Source of the DNA: Symbiodinium sp. CCMP2592
Taxonomy: Eukaryota; Sar; Dinophyceae; Suessiales; Symbiodiniaceae
DNA: 64,000 nt
Direction of reading: 5' to 3'
Assembly (NCBI GenBank): GCA_905221615.1
Contig: CAJNDT010000610.1
Span: 1-64,000 of the forward strand
A program made the position numbers and the translations under genes. The notes beneath the pieces are model-generated. The model saw only the letters and a list, made by a program, of their open reading frames with translations, had not been told where the DNA came from and did not search any database. Each line of letters starts with the position of its first letter. Position 1 is the stretch's first letter. This document shows, piece by piece, positions 52,802-63,968 of this stretch.

Positions 52802-52915
52802 TACTTAAAGGATCATAGGACTTAGTATCTAAGGTTATAATTAGGGTAACTATACCTATAACCCCAATTAAGGTACTTATAACCTTACTTACTAAGTCCC
52901 ATGATCCTCCAAGTA
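52802..52915. mobile_element. MITE family C copy 8
   Basis: TACTTAAAGGATCATAGGAC to TCCCATGATCCTCCAAGTA. It lies 22 bp from family E copy 7. Confidence 0.87.
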
Positions 52916-52937
52916 GGGGCTTCGTAGGGCAAGAAAC

Positions 52938-53050
52938 ATATGGGGAGTTTCCACAAATAGGGAACCCTAACATAGTACCCTGAATAGTAGGATCCTGATT
53001 CTAAGGAGCCCAAAATAAGGTACCCCCCCAATTTTCGGAAACTCCCATAT
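52938..53050. mobile_element. MITE family E copy 7
   Basis: CATATGGGGAGTTTCCACAA to TTTTCGGAAACTCCCATAT. Confidence 0.88.
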
Positions 53051-53397
53051 CTTACCCACTCGCCCCAAGCTTCTGGTATGGGCTTGGAGCCTGAAAGTAG
53101 GTCTGTGAAGAAGCGTGCTAGCTTACCTCCGGTGTCCACCGTGTGGTTTTGAAGGCCTCCCAAGTTATGTAGTCATTCCCTGAAGCTGTTCTTAGGGGTT
53201 TAAGGGGTTTAGGGGTGTAGGGGTTCAGGGATTTAGGGGTTTAGGGTGTAGAGTTTAGGGTACCTTGTCGACGACAATCTTGAAGCACCACAGGCCCTCA
53301 GGACCCTTACCCACCGTCCCAGCGCCTTCCTCTCAACCCCAAACTCGAAACCGAAATAGCGAACGCCGAACCTATGTCCCAGAACACTACTTGGAGG

Positions 53398-53511
53398 ATC
53401 ATGGGACTTAGTAGGTAAGGTTATAAGTACCTTAATTGGGGTTATAAGTATAGTTACCCTAATTATAACCTTAGTTACTAAGTCCTATGATCCTTTAAGT
53501 AAGAATTTGAA
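53398..53511. mobile_element. MITE family C copy 9
   Basis: TACTTGGAGGATCATGGGAC to CCTATGATCCTTTAAGTA, inverted relative to copy 1. Confidence 0.87.
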
Positions 53512-53931
53512 GTCTAAATCCCAGAAATCCTATGCCGAAAAGCTGAACCCTCAAACCCTTAACCTAAGACCTGAAACCCAGACCCTAAACACTTGAACCC
53601 AAAGCCCTTATAAGCCCTAAACCCCGAAGCCTCAAACCCTCGAGTGCTGCAGCCGCGAACCCTAAGCCCTGAAACCCTCAAATGCTGGGCCCCTGGAACT
53701 TGTATCGTAAGGGAGCTAAAGATTGACCTTCGGGAATGTACCATTACAGCAACCTGATAAAGAATCCCTGGGTAATTACTCGTTAGGGTCCTTTCTATGA
53801 ACCCTACTATTTTAAATAAGGTTTTTACATTGGGGATTATAGTATCCAAGAAGGCTAAAGATAACCAACTCCACTGCAAAGAACCCTTATAGAACCCCGT
53901 CTCATTCCCCTTGTAGTATCCCTCGCAATGC

Positions 53932-53970
53932 CCCCAAAAGGTTAAAGGTTACCTACTCTACTACTTAGGA
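53932..53970. mobile_element. MITE family J, right end only
   Basis: CCCCAAAAGGTTAAAGGTTA followed by CCTACTCTACTACT. Confidence 0.6.
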
Positions 53971-54070
53971 AACCCGGAATCTGAATTCTAAACCCTAAAA
54001 CCCAAATCCTAAGCCCCAAAACCCAAAGCCCTAAACCCTAGACCCCTATAACCCCGAAGCCCTAAAACCC

Positions 54071-54184
54071 TACTTGGAGGATCATGGGACTTAGTAAGTA
54101 AGGTTATAAGTACCTTAATTGGGGGTATAAGTATAGTTAGCCTTATTATAACCTTAGTTACTAAGTCCCATGATCCCTTAAGCA
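54071..54184. mobile_element. MITE family C copy 10
   Basis: TACTTGGAGGATCATGGGAC to CCCATGATCCCTTAAGCA. It is nearly identical to copy 9. Confidence 0.86.
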
Positions 54185-54351
54185 GACCCTAAACCCTAAA
54201 CCCTATAGATCCCTTTAAGGAACCCTATAGATCCCTATAATCCCGAAGTTGAACCCCTGAGGCGGAGACAGGAGGCAGTAGGCGCAGTAGGTGGCAAAGG
54301 AAACGATGAGACAATTTCGGCGGCCTGAGCGCTTTCGGGTTTAAGTTCGAG

Positions 54352-54436
54352 CTACCAAAACCTACCTTGTAGGGTCCCTATAAAATCCATAGTAGGGTTT
54401 TTCTAGCAAGACCCTAGCGTTGAAGGCAGGTTTTAC
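54352..54436. mobile_element. Short palindromic element
   Basis: AAAACCTACCTTGTAGGGTC pairs with TTGAAGGCAGGTTTT. Confidence 0.45.
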
Positions 54437-54528
54437 ATGTTGCAGTTGAAAAATCTCCGAGCATGCGGAGCTCAGTTCTCTCAGGGTTGTACGGCTTCGG
54501 GCCATGGGTGTTACTCGAGGTGCAGGGT

Positions 54529-54653
54529 TTACTTAGAGACCCACGGACTTAGTCAGGACGTTATAAGGTGAGCTCTAAGTACCCCAAATAGAGTTACCTC
54601 GATTATAACCCTGCTTATATACGACTTACTAAGTCCCCTGGGCCTCCATAGTA
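54529..54653. mobile_element. MITE family C copy 11
   Basis: A diverged copy ending CCCCTGGGCCTCCATAGTA, directly followed by family B. Confidence 0.68.
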
Positions 54654-54770
54654 GAAGCCAGAAAGCTGGAACATCAGTATCCTCATGCCCCTAAGGTGTA
54701 AAGTATACGTAAGGGATCCTAGCACTAATCCTCCTACACCCATGTTCCAAATCTCTGGGATTCGCTTTAA
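54653..54770. mobile_element. MITE family B copy 6 (composite with A)
   Basis: Its left end overlaps the right end of family C copy 11 (CCATAGTAGAAGCC). It is the diverged twin of the copy at 36255. Confidence 0.75.
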
Positions 54771-54771
54771 G

Positions 54772-54876
54772 TATGGTTGATGATATAAATCCTGCATTAC
54801 CCAGAACAAGGAATATACCATAACTCCCATAGTTTAGGGTCCTTAAGGTAATGCAGGATTTATATCATCAACCGTA
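54772..54876. mobile_element. MITE family A copy 11
   Basis: A full-length copy with TATGGTTGATGATATAAATC and ATATCATCAACCGTA ends, second member of the B+A composite. Confidence 0.85.
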
Positions 54877-54907
54877 GGTCCTCGGATCTCTCCTTCAAAA
54901 GATCAAA

Positions 54908-55000
54908 CGGGAAAGGAGGGACCCTTAATGGGGACCCCTACCCTATAATGGGCTATACCATGGGTATATAATAGCTACTTAAGCGTATATACCTAGGACT
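54908..55000. mobile_element. MITE family P copy 1
   Basis: GGAGGGACCCTTAATGGGGA with the interior GGGTATATAATAGCTACTTA shared with 56260. Confidence 0.6.
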
Positions 55001-55287
55001 TCTTCGTAGAGTTTTTCTGGGAGACCTATGCTAGAGATGCAGGTCGGGTGAAGAGAGCCTGCAACAAAAAGAAGCAGCTTCCATTGCTCGTCGTGTGTTC
55101 TCCCATTGGGAGTTAGTCTAAATATGTTGTACCTACTTCTCAAGGCCGCTGAGCTCTCAAGCATTGTATGACGATCCTGAACTGTTGAGGCCTTATGGTT
55201 TACTTGCTTGGCAATACCCTGCCCATCCCGAGAAAACACCAGAAACATGATGAAAGGATTTAGGGTTCCCGGCTCGTCTTGCAGCAA
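54979..55287 (-). CDS. Candidate exon, unknown protein
   Basis: The open frame includes RHTMLESSAALRSRYNIFRL and GLPEKLYEEVLGIYA. It is non-repetitive apart from its 3' end, which overlaps the family P element (54908-55000). No family is recognised; the start and splice sites are uncertain. Confidence 0.27.
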   Translation of the reverse strand: MLQDEPGTLNPFIMFLVFSRDGQGIAKQVNHKASTVQDRHTMLESSAALRSRYNIFRLTPNGRTHDEQWKLLLFVAGSLHPTCISSIGLPEKLYEEVLGIYA

Positions 55288-55335
55288 AGCCTACCTTATA
55301 GATCTTTACTGCTCAATCTGTTATTTCCGTATGCC

Positions 55336-55446
55336 CATGTGGGAGTTGCCGAAAACAGAGGACCAAACTATAGTACCCTACATAGTAGGATCCTTATTAT
55401 AAGAACTCCAAAATAAGGCACCCTGATCTTCGGAAACTCCCATGTG
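55336..55446. mobile_element. MITE family E copy 8
   Basis: CATGTGGGAGTTGCCGAAAA to CTTCGGAAACTCCCATGTG; the compensated outer base pair keeps the palindrome. Confidence 0.85.
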
Positions 55447-55552
55447 GCTATGGCTGATGGAAAAGCTAAGCCGAAGATGCCAAATCCTAAAGTCATACAA
55501 CGACGGAAGTCCTACATGCAAAGCGGGGAAAGGCCAAGACTCCTAACCCTGA

Positions 55553-55641
55553 ATATGAGGGTTTCCGAAATTGGGGGACCCTCATATAGTACCTTAGTAG
55601 GATCCTTATCATAAGAAGCCTAAAATAAGGTACCCCATATG
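55553..55641. mobile_element. MITE family E copy 9, right end shortened
   Basis: ATATGAGGGTTTCCGAAATT to AAATAAGGTACCCCATAT. Confidence 0.75.
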
Positions 55642-55745
55642 GTGTTGGTAGATTCTTTTGAGACGGTCTTATACAGAACATGACTTGGGGTAGACGGATT
55701 TGCAGGCCATGGGTTCTTGCACATGGATTCTTGAACGCGATTTCT

Positions 55746-55790
55746 TAGACGGTTTAGGGTTTAGGGTTTAGGGTTTAGGGTTTAGGGGTC
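55746..55790. repeat. Interstitial TTTAGGG tract
   Basis: About six perfect units. Confidence 0.93.
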
Positions 55791-56042
55791 ATTCTTGGGA
55801 ACAAGTGCGAACGCGGCTTTTGCAGACTCTTGGCTTCGGGAACGGATGTCCATATGCATCTCATAAATCTACCCTACCCTCTATCATTCCCCATAACACC
55901 AGCTACTAAGGGCCCTAAGAGCCATAAGAGCTCCATTAAAGGGTACTTGGGGGTCCTGGTAGCATTAGCTCACTGTCAATGCGTAGTAAGCCCTATACCC
56001 CAAAACCCAAGCCCCAAACCTTAATGCAAAAGCAGGGCTTTG

Positions 56043-56145
56043 GGTCTATCAAAGGGTCCAAGTACCTAATAATCATATACTTTAACCTAGATTACCCCTA
56101 TCCGCAATCAAAGTACCTGATTATTGGGTCCTTTGGACCCTTGGC
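56043..56145. mobile_element. MITE family O copy
   Basis: CAAAGGGTCCAAGTACCTAA to TTATTGGGTCCTTTGGACCC. Confidence 0.68.
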
Positions 56146-56259
56146 GTCAGGGTTTCTGCCCAAGCTCCTTAGCTCACGGTCTATGAGCCGTAAGCCCTAT
56201 ACCCCAAACCCCAAGCCCCAAAGCTTAATGGTCCTTTGGACCCTTGGGGTTTAGGGCTT

Positions 56260-56338
56260 CTGCTTGGTATATAATGGGTATATAATAGCTATACTAAGGG
56301 TATATACCTAGGGGTCCTTATTAAGAGTCCCTCCTTTT
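56260..56338. mobile_element. MITE family P copy 2
   Basis: TAATGGGTATATAATAGCTA to ATTAAGAGTCCCTCCTTTT. Confidence 0.6.
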
Positions 56339-56447
56339 GAGCTCCCAGCCTAAGAGGGCCAGCATCGGCACGGCGACGAGGAGCGAGCCGGGTAGAGTCG
56401 AGAACTCAGAAACGCGAAAGGGCCAAGGGGTGAGAAGATGCAGAGCT

Positions 56448-56650
56448 TTTAGGGTTTAGGGTTTTAGGGTTTAGGGCTTTACGATGTTTGGGTTTAGGGT
56501 TTTAGGGTTTTAGGGCTTTAGAGTGTTTAGGGCTATAAGGTTTTATGGCTTTACGGTTTTATGGCTTTCGGGCTTTACGCTTTCAGGGTTTAGGGTTTAA
56601 GGTCTTAGGTTTAGGGCTTTGGGGCTTTAGGGCTTAGGTCTTAGGGGGTC
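56448..56650. repeat. Degenerate TTTAGGG/TTTAGGGC array
   Basis: Units drift to GGCTTTA and GGTTTTA; no coding signal. Confidence 0.85.
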
Positions 56651-56675
56651 AATGAGGCAGGGTGTAACCCCAAGG

Positions 56676-56772
56676 GTCCAAAGGACCCAATAATTAGGTA
56701 CTCGGTTTTGGGATAGTAGTTATGTAGGTTAGGATTTTTGAGAGTACATGAATATTAGCTACTTGGACCCCT
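56676..56772. mobile_element. MITE family O copy
   Basis: CAAGGGTCCAAAGGACCCAA to ATTAGCTACTTGGACCC. Confidence 0.68.
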
Positions 56773-57149
56773 GGTTTATGGTTCTGGGATCAAGACCTTC
56801 CAACAGCCCCTACCCCTTTATTCTAATTTAAATAGCCACTATTCAGGGACCATAAGGTCCCTGTTCAAGGGTACTTGGGGTGTTTGTTTTTTGGGCTTGG
56901 TGGGTTGCCTGGACCCCAACAGTATCTAGAATGTAGAATAATCACCTTTCATAATAGATGTTGGGCCATCGGTTTTGAATTCCTCTCGATGCTTTAAAAG
57001 TACGGTTTTGAGGCTTTGGGGCTTCGGCGCTTGTTGTTTTAACTTTAGTCAAGTCTCGGTGGTCCCGGATTGTGGGGTGTGGGTATGCCCCTCTCACTGC
57101 CGATGTCGAAAGAAGCTGAGTGGTTCGATTTCTTCTTTCAGCTGCTTAT

Positions 57150-57444
57150 TTATCTTTTCGTTGGTGGGTCCTGAAGCTTGGGCATCGGATCAGCATGTCT
57201 CCACATCCGCAACTTGCGGCTCCATGCGAAAGCCGAACTCGCAGTGATGTCTCCCCCACCCCGCAGCGAAGGCTCCACTGATTCCTCGACGAACTTCTTA
57301 TTGAAGAATTGTGCGCCGTCGTCGCCCTCTGCCGGAAGCTCAGCTAAGTGGCCCTCTCTGAGGCATCTCCTCTGTCCGCCAAAACACACACCAGAACACG
57401 CCAAACGTGTTGACGTGAACGACAGCGGGCCTGGAGTGAAATGA
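57150..57444 (-). CDS. Candidate exon, unknown protein
   Basis: The minus-strand frame includes LPAEGDDGAQFFNKKFVEES and SRKLRMWRHADPMPKL. It is GC-balanced and free of MITE ends. It could be a shadow of a plus-strand frame open over the same bases, so confidence is low. Confidence 0.25.
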
Positions 57445-57536
57445 ATTATGCGGGTTCCACCCCCAACAACATCACTTACAGGATGCTGTTGCAAAGGGCC
57501 TACAACCCCAAAAAAAAGTAGGATTCAAACTGAGAA

Positions 57537-57584
57537 CCCTAATTATTAAATGCCCAAGGTTTCTTAATCAGGTTCCGACATTGA
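57537..57584. mobile_element. MITE family R, right part
   Basis: CCAAGGTTTCTTAATCAGGT followed by TCCGACATTGAAC. Confidence 0.6.
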
Positions 57585-57703
57585 ACAATAACCCATCAGG
57601 ACTTCAACAACCCCCAAACCGTAAACCCGGAAGGCCAAAACGCCTCCAAGTCGACGACCTTCAAGCCCAAACCAGACGCATCCTGAAGCCGAATCCAAGG
57701 GTA

Positions 57704-57805
57704 AAAGGAGGGACCCTTAATAAGGATACCCTTAATATAGCTATTAAATACCCATTATATAGTCCTTTATAGGGCAGGGGTCCCCAGTACGGGTCCCTCC
57801 TTTTC
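57704..57805. mobile_element. MITE family P copy 3
   Basis: AAAAGGAGGGACCCTTAATA pairs with AGTACGGGTCCCTCCTTTT. Confidence 0.75.
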
Positions 57806-58358
57806 CCCTTTGACCGAAGCCCACCAAAAAGCACCCTGAAACCTAAGCCCAGAAATTCCGAGCTCCCGTGCATAGAAGATGCCATTGGCGAGGGAGCCAC
57901 ATCGCTCTGAAAAGAGTGAGGTGGAGTAGACGATGAGGGCACCGACGCCTGATCGTCTTTCAATCCAGCATTCGGATTTGAGAATTAGGGCCTAGGCGTT
58001 TAGGGTTTAGGGCTTAGGATTTAGGGCCCAGGCATCGCTATGGCATCGTTGGACTTGAAGGGACGTATCTGGGACTTGGGATTTCGGGATAGGGCGGTTA
58101 GGGGTTTAGGGTTCAGGGGGCCGTGACTGTACGATAGATCGAGTTGGACTTCCTGTTTCGCCGGTGTTGAGTCTTAGTTTGGTGTTTCGCCATGATTTTC
58201 TGCGTGCCACTGTATGTCGATGCCGGCAGCAAGAAATGGTACTAGGTTGGCCCTTGGAAGCCTCTGCATCCTAATGGTAAACAAGATCTTCTTAAGCCCA
58301 ATAAAAGAAAACAAGCCCGCCGATAAGCGAAAATGTGAAGAATCCCAAAGGCCTATGT

Positions 58359-58470
58359 CTAGACCCAAGAGTAACCTAGGCATAAAAAGGGTGCCCTTTT
58401 TGGTTTGAAGGGGCTTATAAGGGAACCTGAACCTCCAAAAAAGGGAATAAGGGCCTACTCCAGGTCGTAG
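58359..58470. mobile_element. MITE family G copy 4
   Basis: CTAGACCCAAGAGTAACCTA to CTACTCCAGGTCGTAG. Confidence 0.85.
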
Positions 58471-58642
58471 ATGTAGGTTAGGAGAGCAACCGATGCAATG
58501 TTCAGGGCTTACACGCGGCCCCCCTCGTTTGGGAGTACTGGCTCAATTGTTGGGCCTAGGGCTTGGGGTTAACGTTTAGGGGTTTAGGAGTTTAAGGTTT
58601 AGGGTTTGAGTTTGGTAGTTCGGGCTCAAGTTTGAGGCGGGT

Positions 58643-58749
58643 GCAAGAATAACTTAGGAATAAAACGGGTGCCCGTTTTGGTACAAAGGGGCTTACAAGG
58701 GACCTGAACCCCAAACAAAAAGGGAATCAGGGCCTACTCTAAGTCCTAG
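58643..58749. mobile_element. MITE family G copy 5
   Basis: CAAGAATAACTTAGGAATAA to CTACTCTAAGTCCTAG. The stem CGGGTGCCCG differs from other copies. Confidence 0.78.
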
Positions 58750-58807
58750 TAGTCTTCTTTTTACCATGAAGACACCAATGGCATGAAACCCAAACCCCGC
58801 AGCATCA

Positions 58808-58918
58808 ATATGGGAGTTTCCGAAACTTGGGGGTACCTTATTTTGGGGTCATTATAATAAGGATCCTACTACTTAGGGTGCTATATTCGGGTCCCCTATT
58901 TTCGGAAACTCCCATATA
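58808..58918. mobile_element. MITE family E copy 10
   Basis: ATATGGGAGTTTCCGAAACT to TTTTCGGAAACTCCCATAT. Confidence 0.9.
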
Positions 58919-58924
58919 GACCAA

Positions 58925-59930
58925 CAAGTTGAGGTACTGCTGACCGAATGAAAGTTGTGTTTAGGGTTGGAGTTCGCGGTGCACAAAAGACATTCAGCAA
59001 AGCTACGAGCTCTGGCAACGACGCGTGACCGCAAACACGGTACGAAGGCCTGTGGCCCCGGGTGTTGCCGCTGTTTTGTGGACGAAGCCCCTACAATCCT
59101 GAAGTCACAACTTTGTAGGTTTGGGGCAGCAGGAAAACATTCGGGTTGTCGGGATGTTCCGAGTGTCGAAATCCTGAATGACCCTATAAATCCTATAACT
59201 TTGGCCTCTTATCTATTGCCGAGGGTTACAGTTTGCGGTCCCCACGACAACACCCCATGGATGTGCTATATTAACCCCAAACCAGGACATTTTGGACCGA
59301 AGACACTGACACGTAAACCTTAAGCCTGAGCCCTACGAAACGTGCGCCTGCATGGACAGCGCCGAAGCAGTTGGCCATGAGCTTTAGGTTTCCCTGCGAG
59401 CGGAGGCGAAGGGATTGATGGTGCAATTCCTGTTCAGGGCGTGGCTTTTAAGGTGGCCCTGCAGCACCGATGACACCAATGAAAATCACCAGCATTACAT
59501 CCCCAAACCCACTGATGTTGAACAACACCAGTCGGCCTCGATGGCATCTGCTGCAGCCATGGGTGGCGATTGCTCCATTAGTGAGTGAAGGCAAAAACGC
59601 AATTTATTGGGGGTTTCGGGGCTCTCTGAACTCTGAGCTTCAAGCTCAAAGCTGCAGATCTTTCGGAGAGAGGGCTCTCGCAGTGCCGGATCTTAAAGTC
59701 CGTTTGAGGTTCAGGGTTTAGGGTTTAGAGTTTGAAAGTTCATGGATTTGAGCTTGGGTTTGAGGGGTCTGAGTTGCGCACGGAAGATGTTAGGTGCCCG
59801 CACCCGGATGAAGTTCGGTGTGCGTGGTCTGAGGATGGAGCAGCAGCGGTTCATTGAGCGATCTTCTCAATCTGCATCTTCGCTCGGAGCTGCCTCAATT
59901 CTAAACCATCCTAAACCCTAGACCCTAAAC
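58925..59930. other. Unique sequence, weak open frames only
   Basis: A 122-codon plus-strand frame at 58955-59323 has many Cys and His but no family motif, and may be chance. Confidence 0.4.
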
Positions 59931-59932
59931 CC

Positions 59933-60029
59933 CTACCTTAACCCTGAATAACCAAAAAAAATTAGGTTTCTCTATTATGATTTCCTTATATAAATCCTTA
60001 AAAGGGTAGGTTCTTCAGGGTGAAGGTAG
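59933..60029. mobile_element. MITE family M copy 5
   Basis: CTACCTTAACCCTGAATAAC to AGGTTCTTCAGGGTGAAGGT. Confidence 0.75.
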
Positions 60030-60847
60030 ACCCTAAACCCTCAAGCCTTCAACGCTAAACCCTAAATACTCTGATTGGACCTCCTGCTCCCCCGCTTCCT
60101 CCAGCCCGATAAGCGTTCTTAGGGCTTAACATACCTTAATGATTGAAAAAATACGGGCTCTAGAGTCCTTGTGAGGGCTTGATCACGGATAAGTCCAAAG
60201 TTACTAGAATAGGATTCTCAGCGGGTGAGAACCCTAGCCAAAAGAATCAATTATGGTAGGGGTTCATAAGTTATATAAACCACCCAAATTTAATGGCTAC
60301 CTACTCAACCCCTACATGATTAAGGGATTCGGGTTTAGGACCTCGGGATTCGGGTTGAGACGCCTGAGACAAGAACTTTACCCCCAACCCCATGCCCCGA
60401 TTCCTAAACCTTAAAAAGTTAAGCCTGCTCTTGGTATGGACAAAGGCCTCCAAAAACCCTATAAGCACTTCAAGCCCTTTCGCCCTGTATTCGTCCCTCA
60501 ATCCTAAACCTTGAGCCCCATGTAGGGAGAAGCTCACATCACATAAAACTCCGTAGCAACGCATGCATAAAGACCTGATGAATACTATGAAGCCCTGACC
60601 TCAGCCGTTTTCATGAAAACGTATCGAAGCCTATCAATGAAACCACATGAAAACCTGCAACACCCTCAACCCTCAAAGCCCTAGAGAATACTATAAAGCC
60701 AAACCCAAAGCGCTGTTTGGACATCCGCTGATCACCAGTCGAATGCCATCAAAGGAAGCTTCTAAGGCGGCTTTCACGTCGGTGCCGAGTCCTTCGGGTG
60801 GTGGGTTTCCTTTTTAAGAACTCTCTTTGGGTGGCTTCTCTAAGTCT

Positions 60848-61115
60848 GAGGGGTTTGGGTTTAGGCTTTAGGGCTTCAGGTTTAGGGATAGTCAAAGGGG
60901 TTTAGGTTTAGGTTTTAGGGGTTTAGGGCTTTGGGGCCTCAGGTTTAGGAATAGTCAAAGGGTTTAGGTTTAGGTTTTAGGGTTTAGGGGTTTAGGGCTT
61001 AAGGTCTAGGGGAAGTCTAAGGGGTCAAAGTTTAGGGTTTAGGCTTTAGGGGTTTAGGGCTTTAGGTTAAGGGGAAGTCTCATCAGGGGTTTAGGTTTAG
61101 GGTTTAGGCTTAAGC
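60848..61115. repeat. Telomere-derived minisatellite
   Basis: Four units of about 60-70 bp, each ending GGATAGTCAAAGG or GGGGAAGTCT after TTTAGGG variants. Confidence 0.85.
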
Positions 61116-61196
61116 CTCCTCCGGGCTGAAGAGTTGCCCTTCAAGGAGCAACGAAGGACGGTCTTCGCTCGATGAGAGGTCTGTATGTACCCTAGA

Positions 61197-61313
61197 CCCA
61201 GACCTTTGGGAGGATCTAGTAGATCCCCTAGTTTGGGGCCCTATACCACTAACTAAACTTTATAGGAACCCCCATTAAAGGATCTACTTTTTGGATCCTC
61301 CCAAATAGGTCTG
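61197..61313. mobile_element. MITE family F copy 7
   Basis: ACCCAGACCTTTGGGAGGAT to GGATCCTCCCAAATAGGTCT. Confidence 0.82.
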
Positions 61314-61899
61314 CGGAGGGGCTCTAGAAGGGATCTAGGACCCCGGAGGGCTGTCGGCAAGGCGCGATAATTGCTTGAAGTGCTCTTTTCAAGGCGCTTC
61401 AGGGGGTTCCGTAGAGGCTCCATGAGGGTCCCAACACTCTTCTTTGAGAGTTCTTTGAGGTTCTTTGAGGGCGCTGGAGTTCGGAAATAAGTGCTATATG
61501 GGTTGAGGGAAAAGGCCTACGGTTTTGGGTTGATGAGCGTAGGTCCAAAAAGGCTTGAAAGGGCCTTGGGGTTTAGACCAAAATGTTGAGCATGCTATGA
61601 CCTACTTACGAGGTCCCTGGCCGTAGGAGTTTCAGAATGCACGGGGCCCCAACAACGGAACCAATGTAGCAGCATCCGTTCGATAGGCCTGATAGGGTCG
61701 CCGAAATCAGCTATCCTAGCCTGGGCTTTTGAGTAACCAGGGAGAAAAAAGTATAAACATGTATTTCATAATTGTCCCTTCTAAGAAAAAAGTATTAAGG
61801 TCTGGTACTCCAAAGCCCAGTAGCTTCATACACCAGCAAAAACCGAAATATGCCACTTGCAGCTGAGGAACTTCCTCCTCAACCCAAACCCCAAGTCCC

Positions 61900-62215
61900 T
61901 CCTATAGATCCTTTCAAAGGAGCCCGGGACGTTCGGAGTTGAAGGTAAACTTAGTGAAGGATTAAAGGAACCCTCATGACAGTAATCTTAATTGAAGGAT
62001 CCCTGGAAGGAATCCCGAACTTTGATTAAAGGAACCTGTCAAGGAACCCTCAGTACAGGAACCCTTATTCGAGCACCCCTTAGAGGAATCCTTATTAATT
62101 AGAGCAACCCTGAAAGGAACCATTCATCCAGAAACTCTGATTACAGGATCACTCATGAAAGGAACCCCTGTTCAAGGAACCCTTACGTAAAGGAACCCAA
62201 CAGCCCAGAAACCCT
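61900..62215. repeat. AAGGAACCCTTA short-motif field
   Basis: Irregular copies of AAGGAACCC and ATTAAAGGAACC; no coding signal. Confidence 0.8.
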
Positions 62216-62757
62216 AGACGACCCGTAAACCCTAAACCCCCAAACCCTAAACCCCACAACCTGATAAAACCATGAACAAAACCCACAAAGCCCTAAACTC
62301 CTGAACACTGAACAAACCCTGGCCCAAACACAAAATAAAATCCAAATCCTTAAGCCCTAAACCCCCAAAATACCGGAGTTTGCCACTGAGCCCTCGGCAG
62401 CGGAGGCGAAACTGCGATCACTGCGGAGCCCCAGGGGCCAAGAGACTCCTTCGCTCAGAGGAGTGGGGGCTTTGACTGGTTCCTTCAAGGGACCTCTTGA
62501 AGGGAACCCTTACAGCGGCCGGCCGATGCCGGGCGCAGTTACAAGTACAGAAAGTGAAACGTAAATCAAGTGAAACTGTTACTGACTGTCCTTTCAAATG
62601 GGTTACTGTACAACAGAAACAGTTCGACAAATAGATGGTGCTGAACCACCAGCGACACGTCGACCAGCAACTTGTTGTGTGCTTGGGGTTAAGCCCAAGT
62701 TCACCCACCGAACCACTTGGACACACCGATTGCCAGGCAAAGTCCTTTCTTACTGAG

Positions 62758-62962
62758 TTTGAACTGCGGGGGTGGGGCCTTGGACGCCCCCGGTGGAAAA
62801 AAAATCAGAACTCTTACAGATCTTGAACTCCGAGGGTGGGGCCCTGGACTGATGGGGTGCCCCTGATTTCTAAATCAGAACCCTTACAGATCTTGAACTC
62901 CGAGGGTCGGGCTTTGGGTTGATGGGGCGCCCCTGATTTCTAAATCAGAACCGCTGCAGATC
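62758..62962. repeat. Tandem 70-bp repeat
   Basis: AAATCAGAACCCTTACAGAT to GGCGCCCCTGATTTCT, unit 70 bp, with two full and two partial copies. Confidence 0.92.
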
Positions 62963-62963
62963 T

Positions 62964-63060
62964 AGAAGCCAGAAAGTTAGAATATCATTATCATAATCCC
63001 TTTAAGGTAAACTATAGGGGATCCTGCCATTATTCCATATTCCAACTTTCTGGAGTTCCC
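62964..63060. mobile_element. MITE family B copy 7
   Basis: CTAGAAGCCAGAAAGTTAGA to TTCCAACTTTCTGGAGTTCC with a GGGGATCCTGCC core. Confidence 0.8.
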
Positions 63061-63254
63061 CGTAAAGGGAACCCTTGAGGGATCTATAAGCGATCTTTCG
63101 GGCTGCGAGGGCTTAAGCTTTAAAGGTCTAGGTTTTTTTTAATGTGTGATGACCAGAGTCTGCGACCTAGGCCTGCCTATACAGGTACACACAGGTGAGA
63201 CAAGCTGACCATGTAGTCATCAGGTCTAGGGGTTTAGGGTTTAGGGGTTTGCTT

Positions 63255-63297
63255 GCCTCTGGATTTTCGGGAATGGAGGAATGGGGTACAATTTTAA

Positions 63298-63350
<53 letters not shown>

Positions 63351-63382
63351 CATTCTTCCATTCCCTACTAACCAAAGGTAAG
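63255..63382. mobile_element. MITE family I copy 3 with CTA expansion
   Basis: GGGAATGGAGGAATGG to CCATTCTTCCATTCCCTACT. The loop is a run of about 17 CTA units. Confidence 0.82.
63299..63350. repeat. CTA microsatellite inside a MITE
   Basis: About 17 CTA units occupy the loop of family I copy 3. Confidence 0.95.
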
Positions 63383-63465
63383 CTATTGGATGACTAAGGC
63401 CCCTATATTATAGTACCCTTATAGAACCCTTATAGTAACCCGTATAGACCCCTTTATAAGGCCCC

Positions 63466-63492
63466 TTCCATTCCCTACTAACCAAAGGTAAA
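63466..63492. mobile_element. MITE family I, solo right end
   Basis: TTCCATTCCCTACTAACCAA plus AGGTAA repeats the right terminus of the neighbouring copy. Confidence 0.6.
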
Positions 63493-63544
63493 TTAAGGGG
63501 GGTTTTAGTGGAGTCTGAGGGGCTCCGAAGAAGCTGTCCGGGAA

Positions 63545-63652
63545 TAGGGAGTTTCCGAAAACAGGGGTACCTCATTTTGGCGTCCTCATAATAAGGATCC
63601 TACTATTTAGGGTACTATATTAGGGTCCCCTATTTTCGGAAACTCCCATATA
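63545..63652. mobile_element. MITE family E copy 11
   Basis: TAGGGAGTTTCCGAAAACAG to TTTTCGGAAACTCCCATAT. Confidence 0.88.
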
Positions 63653-63655
63653 GTG

Positions 63656-63730
63656 AACCCCAGAAAGTTGGAACATTGATTTAGGAGGATTAGGGCTGGG
63701 ATTCCTTCTACTCTACCTTAAAAATCAAGT
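63656..63730. mobile_element. MITE family B copy 8, left part
   Basis: CCCCAGAAAGTTGGAACATT and the family core are present. The right half is interrupted by the family V hairpin. Confidence 0.65.
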
Positions 63731-63870
63731 TTCATAGGGATCCTTAGGTGTGTAGGGGGGAGGGGTGTAGGGGACTATTTTTCCTTAAATAGGCCTTATT
63801 AGTCCTTATTATGGGCCTTAAGGCCCCCTACCCCCCCCCTCCCCCTACACCCCTAAGGATCCCCATGAAA
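63731..63870. mobile_element. Long palindromic element, family V, nested
   Basis: TTTCATAGGGATCCTTAGGT pairs with CCTAAGGATCCCCATGAAA; the stem is rich in GGGGGGAGGGG. It interrupts family B copy 8. Confidence 0.75.
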
Positions 63871-63968
63871 GTTTAGGATGCTTCATTCATAATCCCCTTA
63901 ATCCTTTAACCCTGAACCCTACACCCTGAGATCTCGGTTTGTTGTCTTCTTTCTTCTAGTTCATTGGG

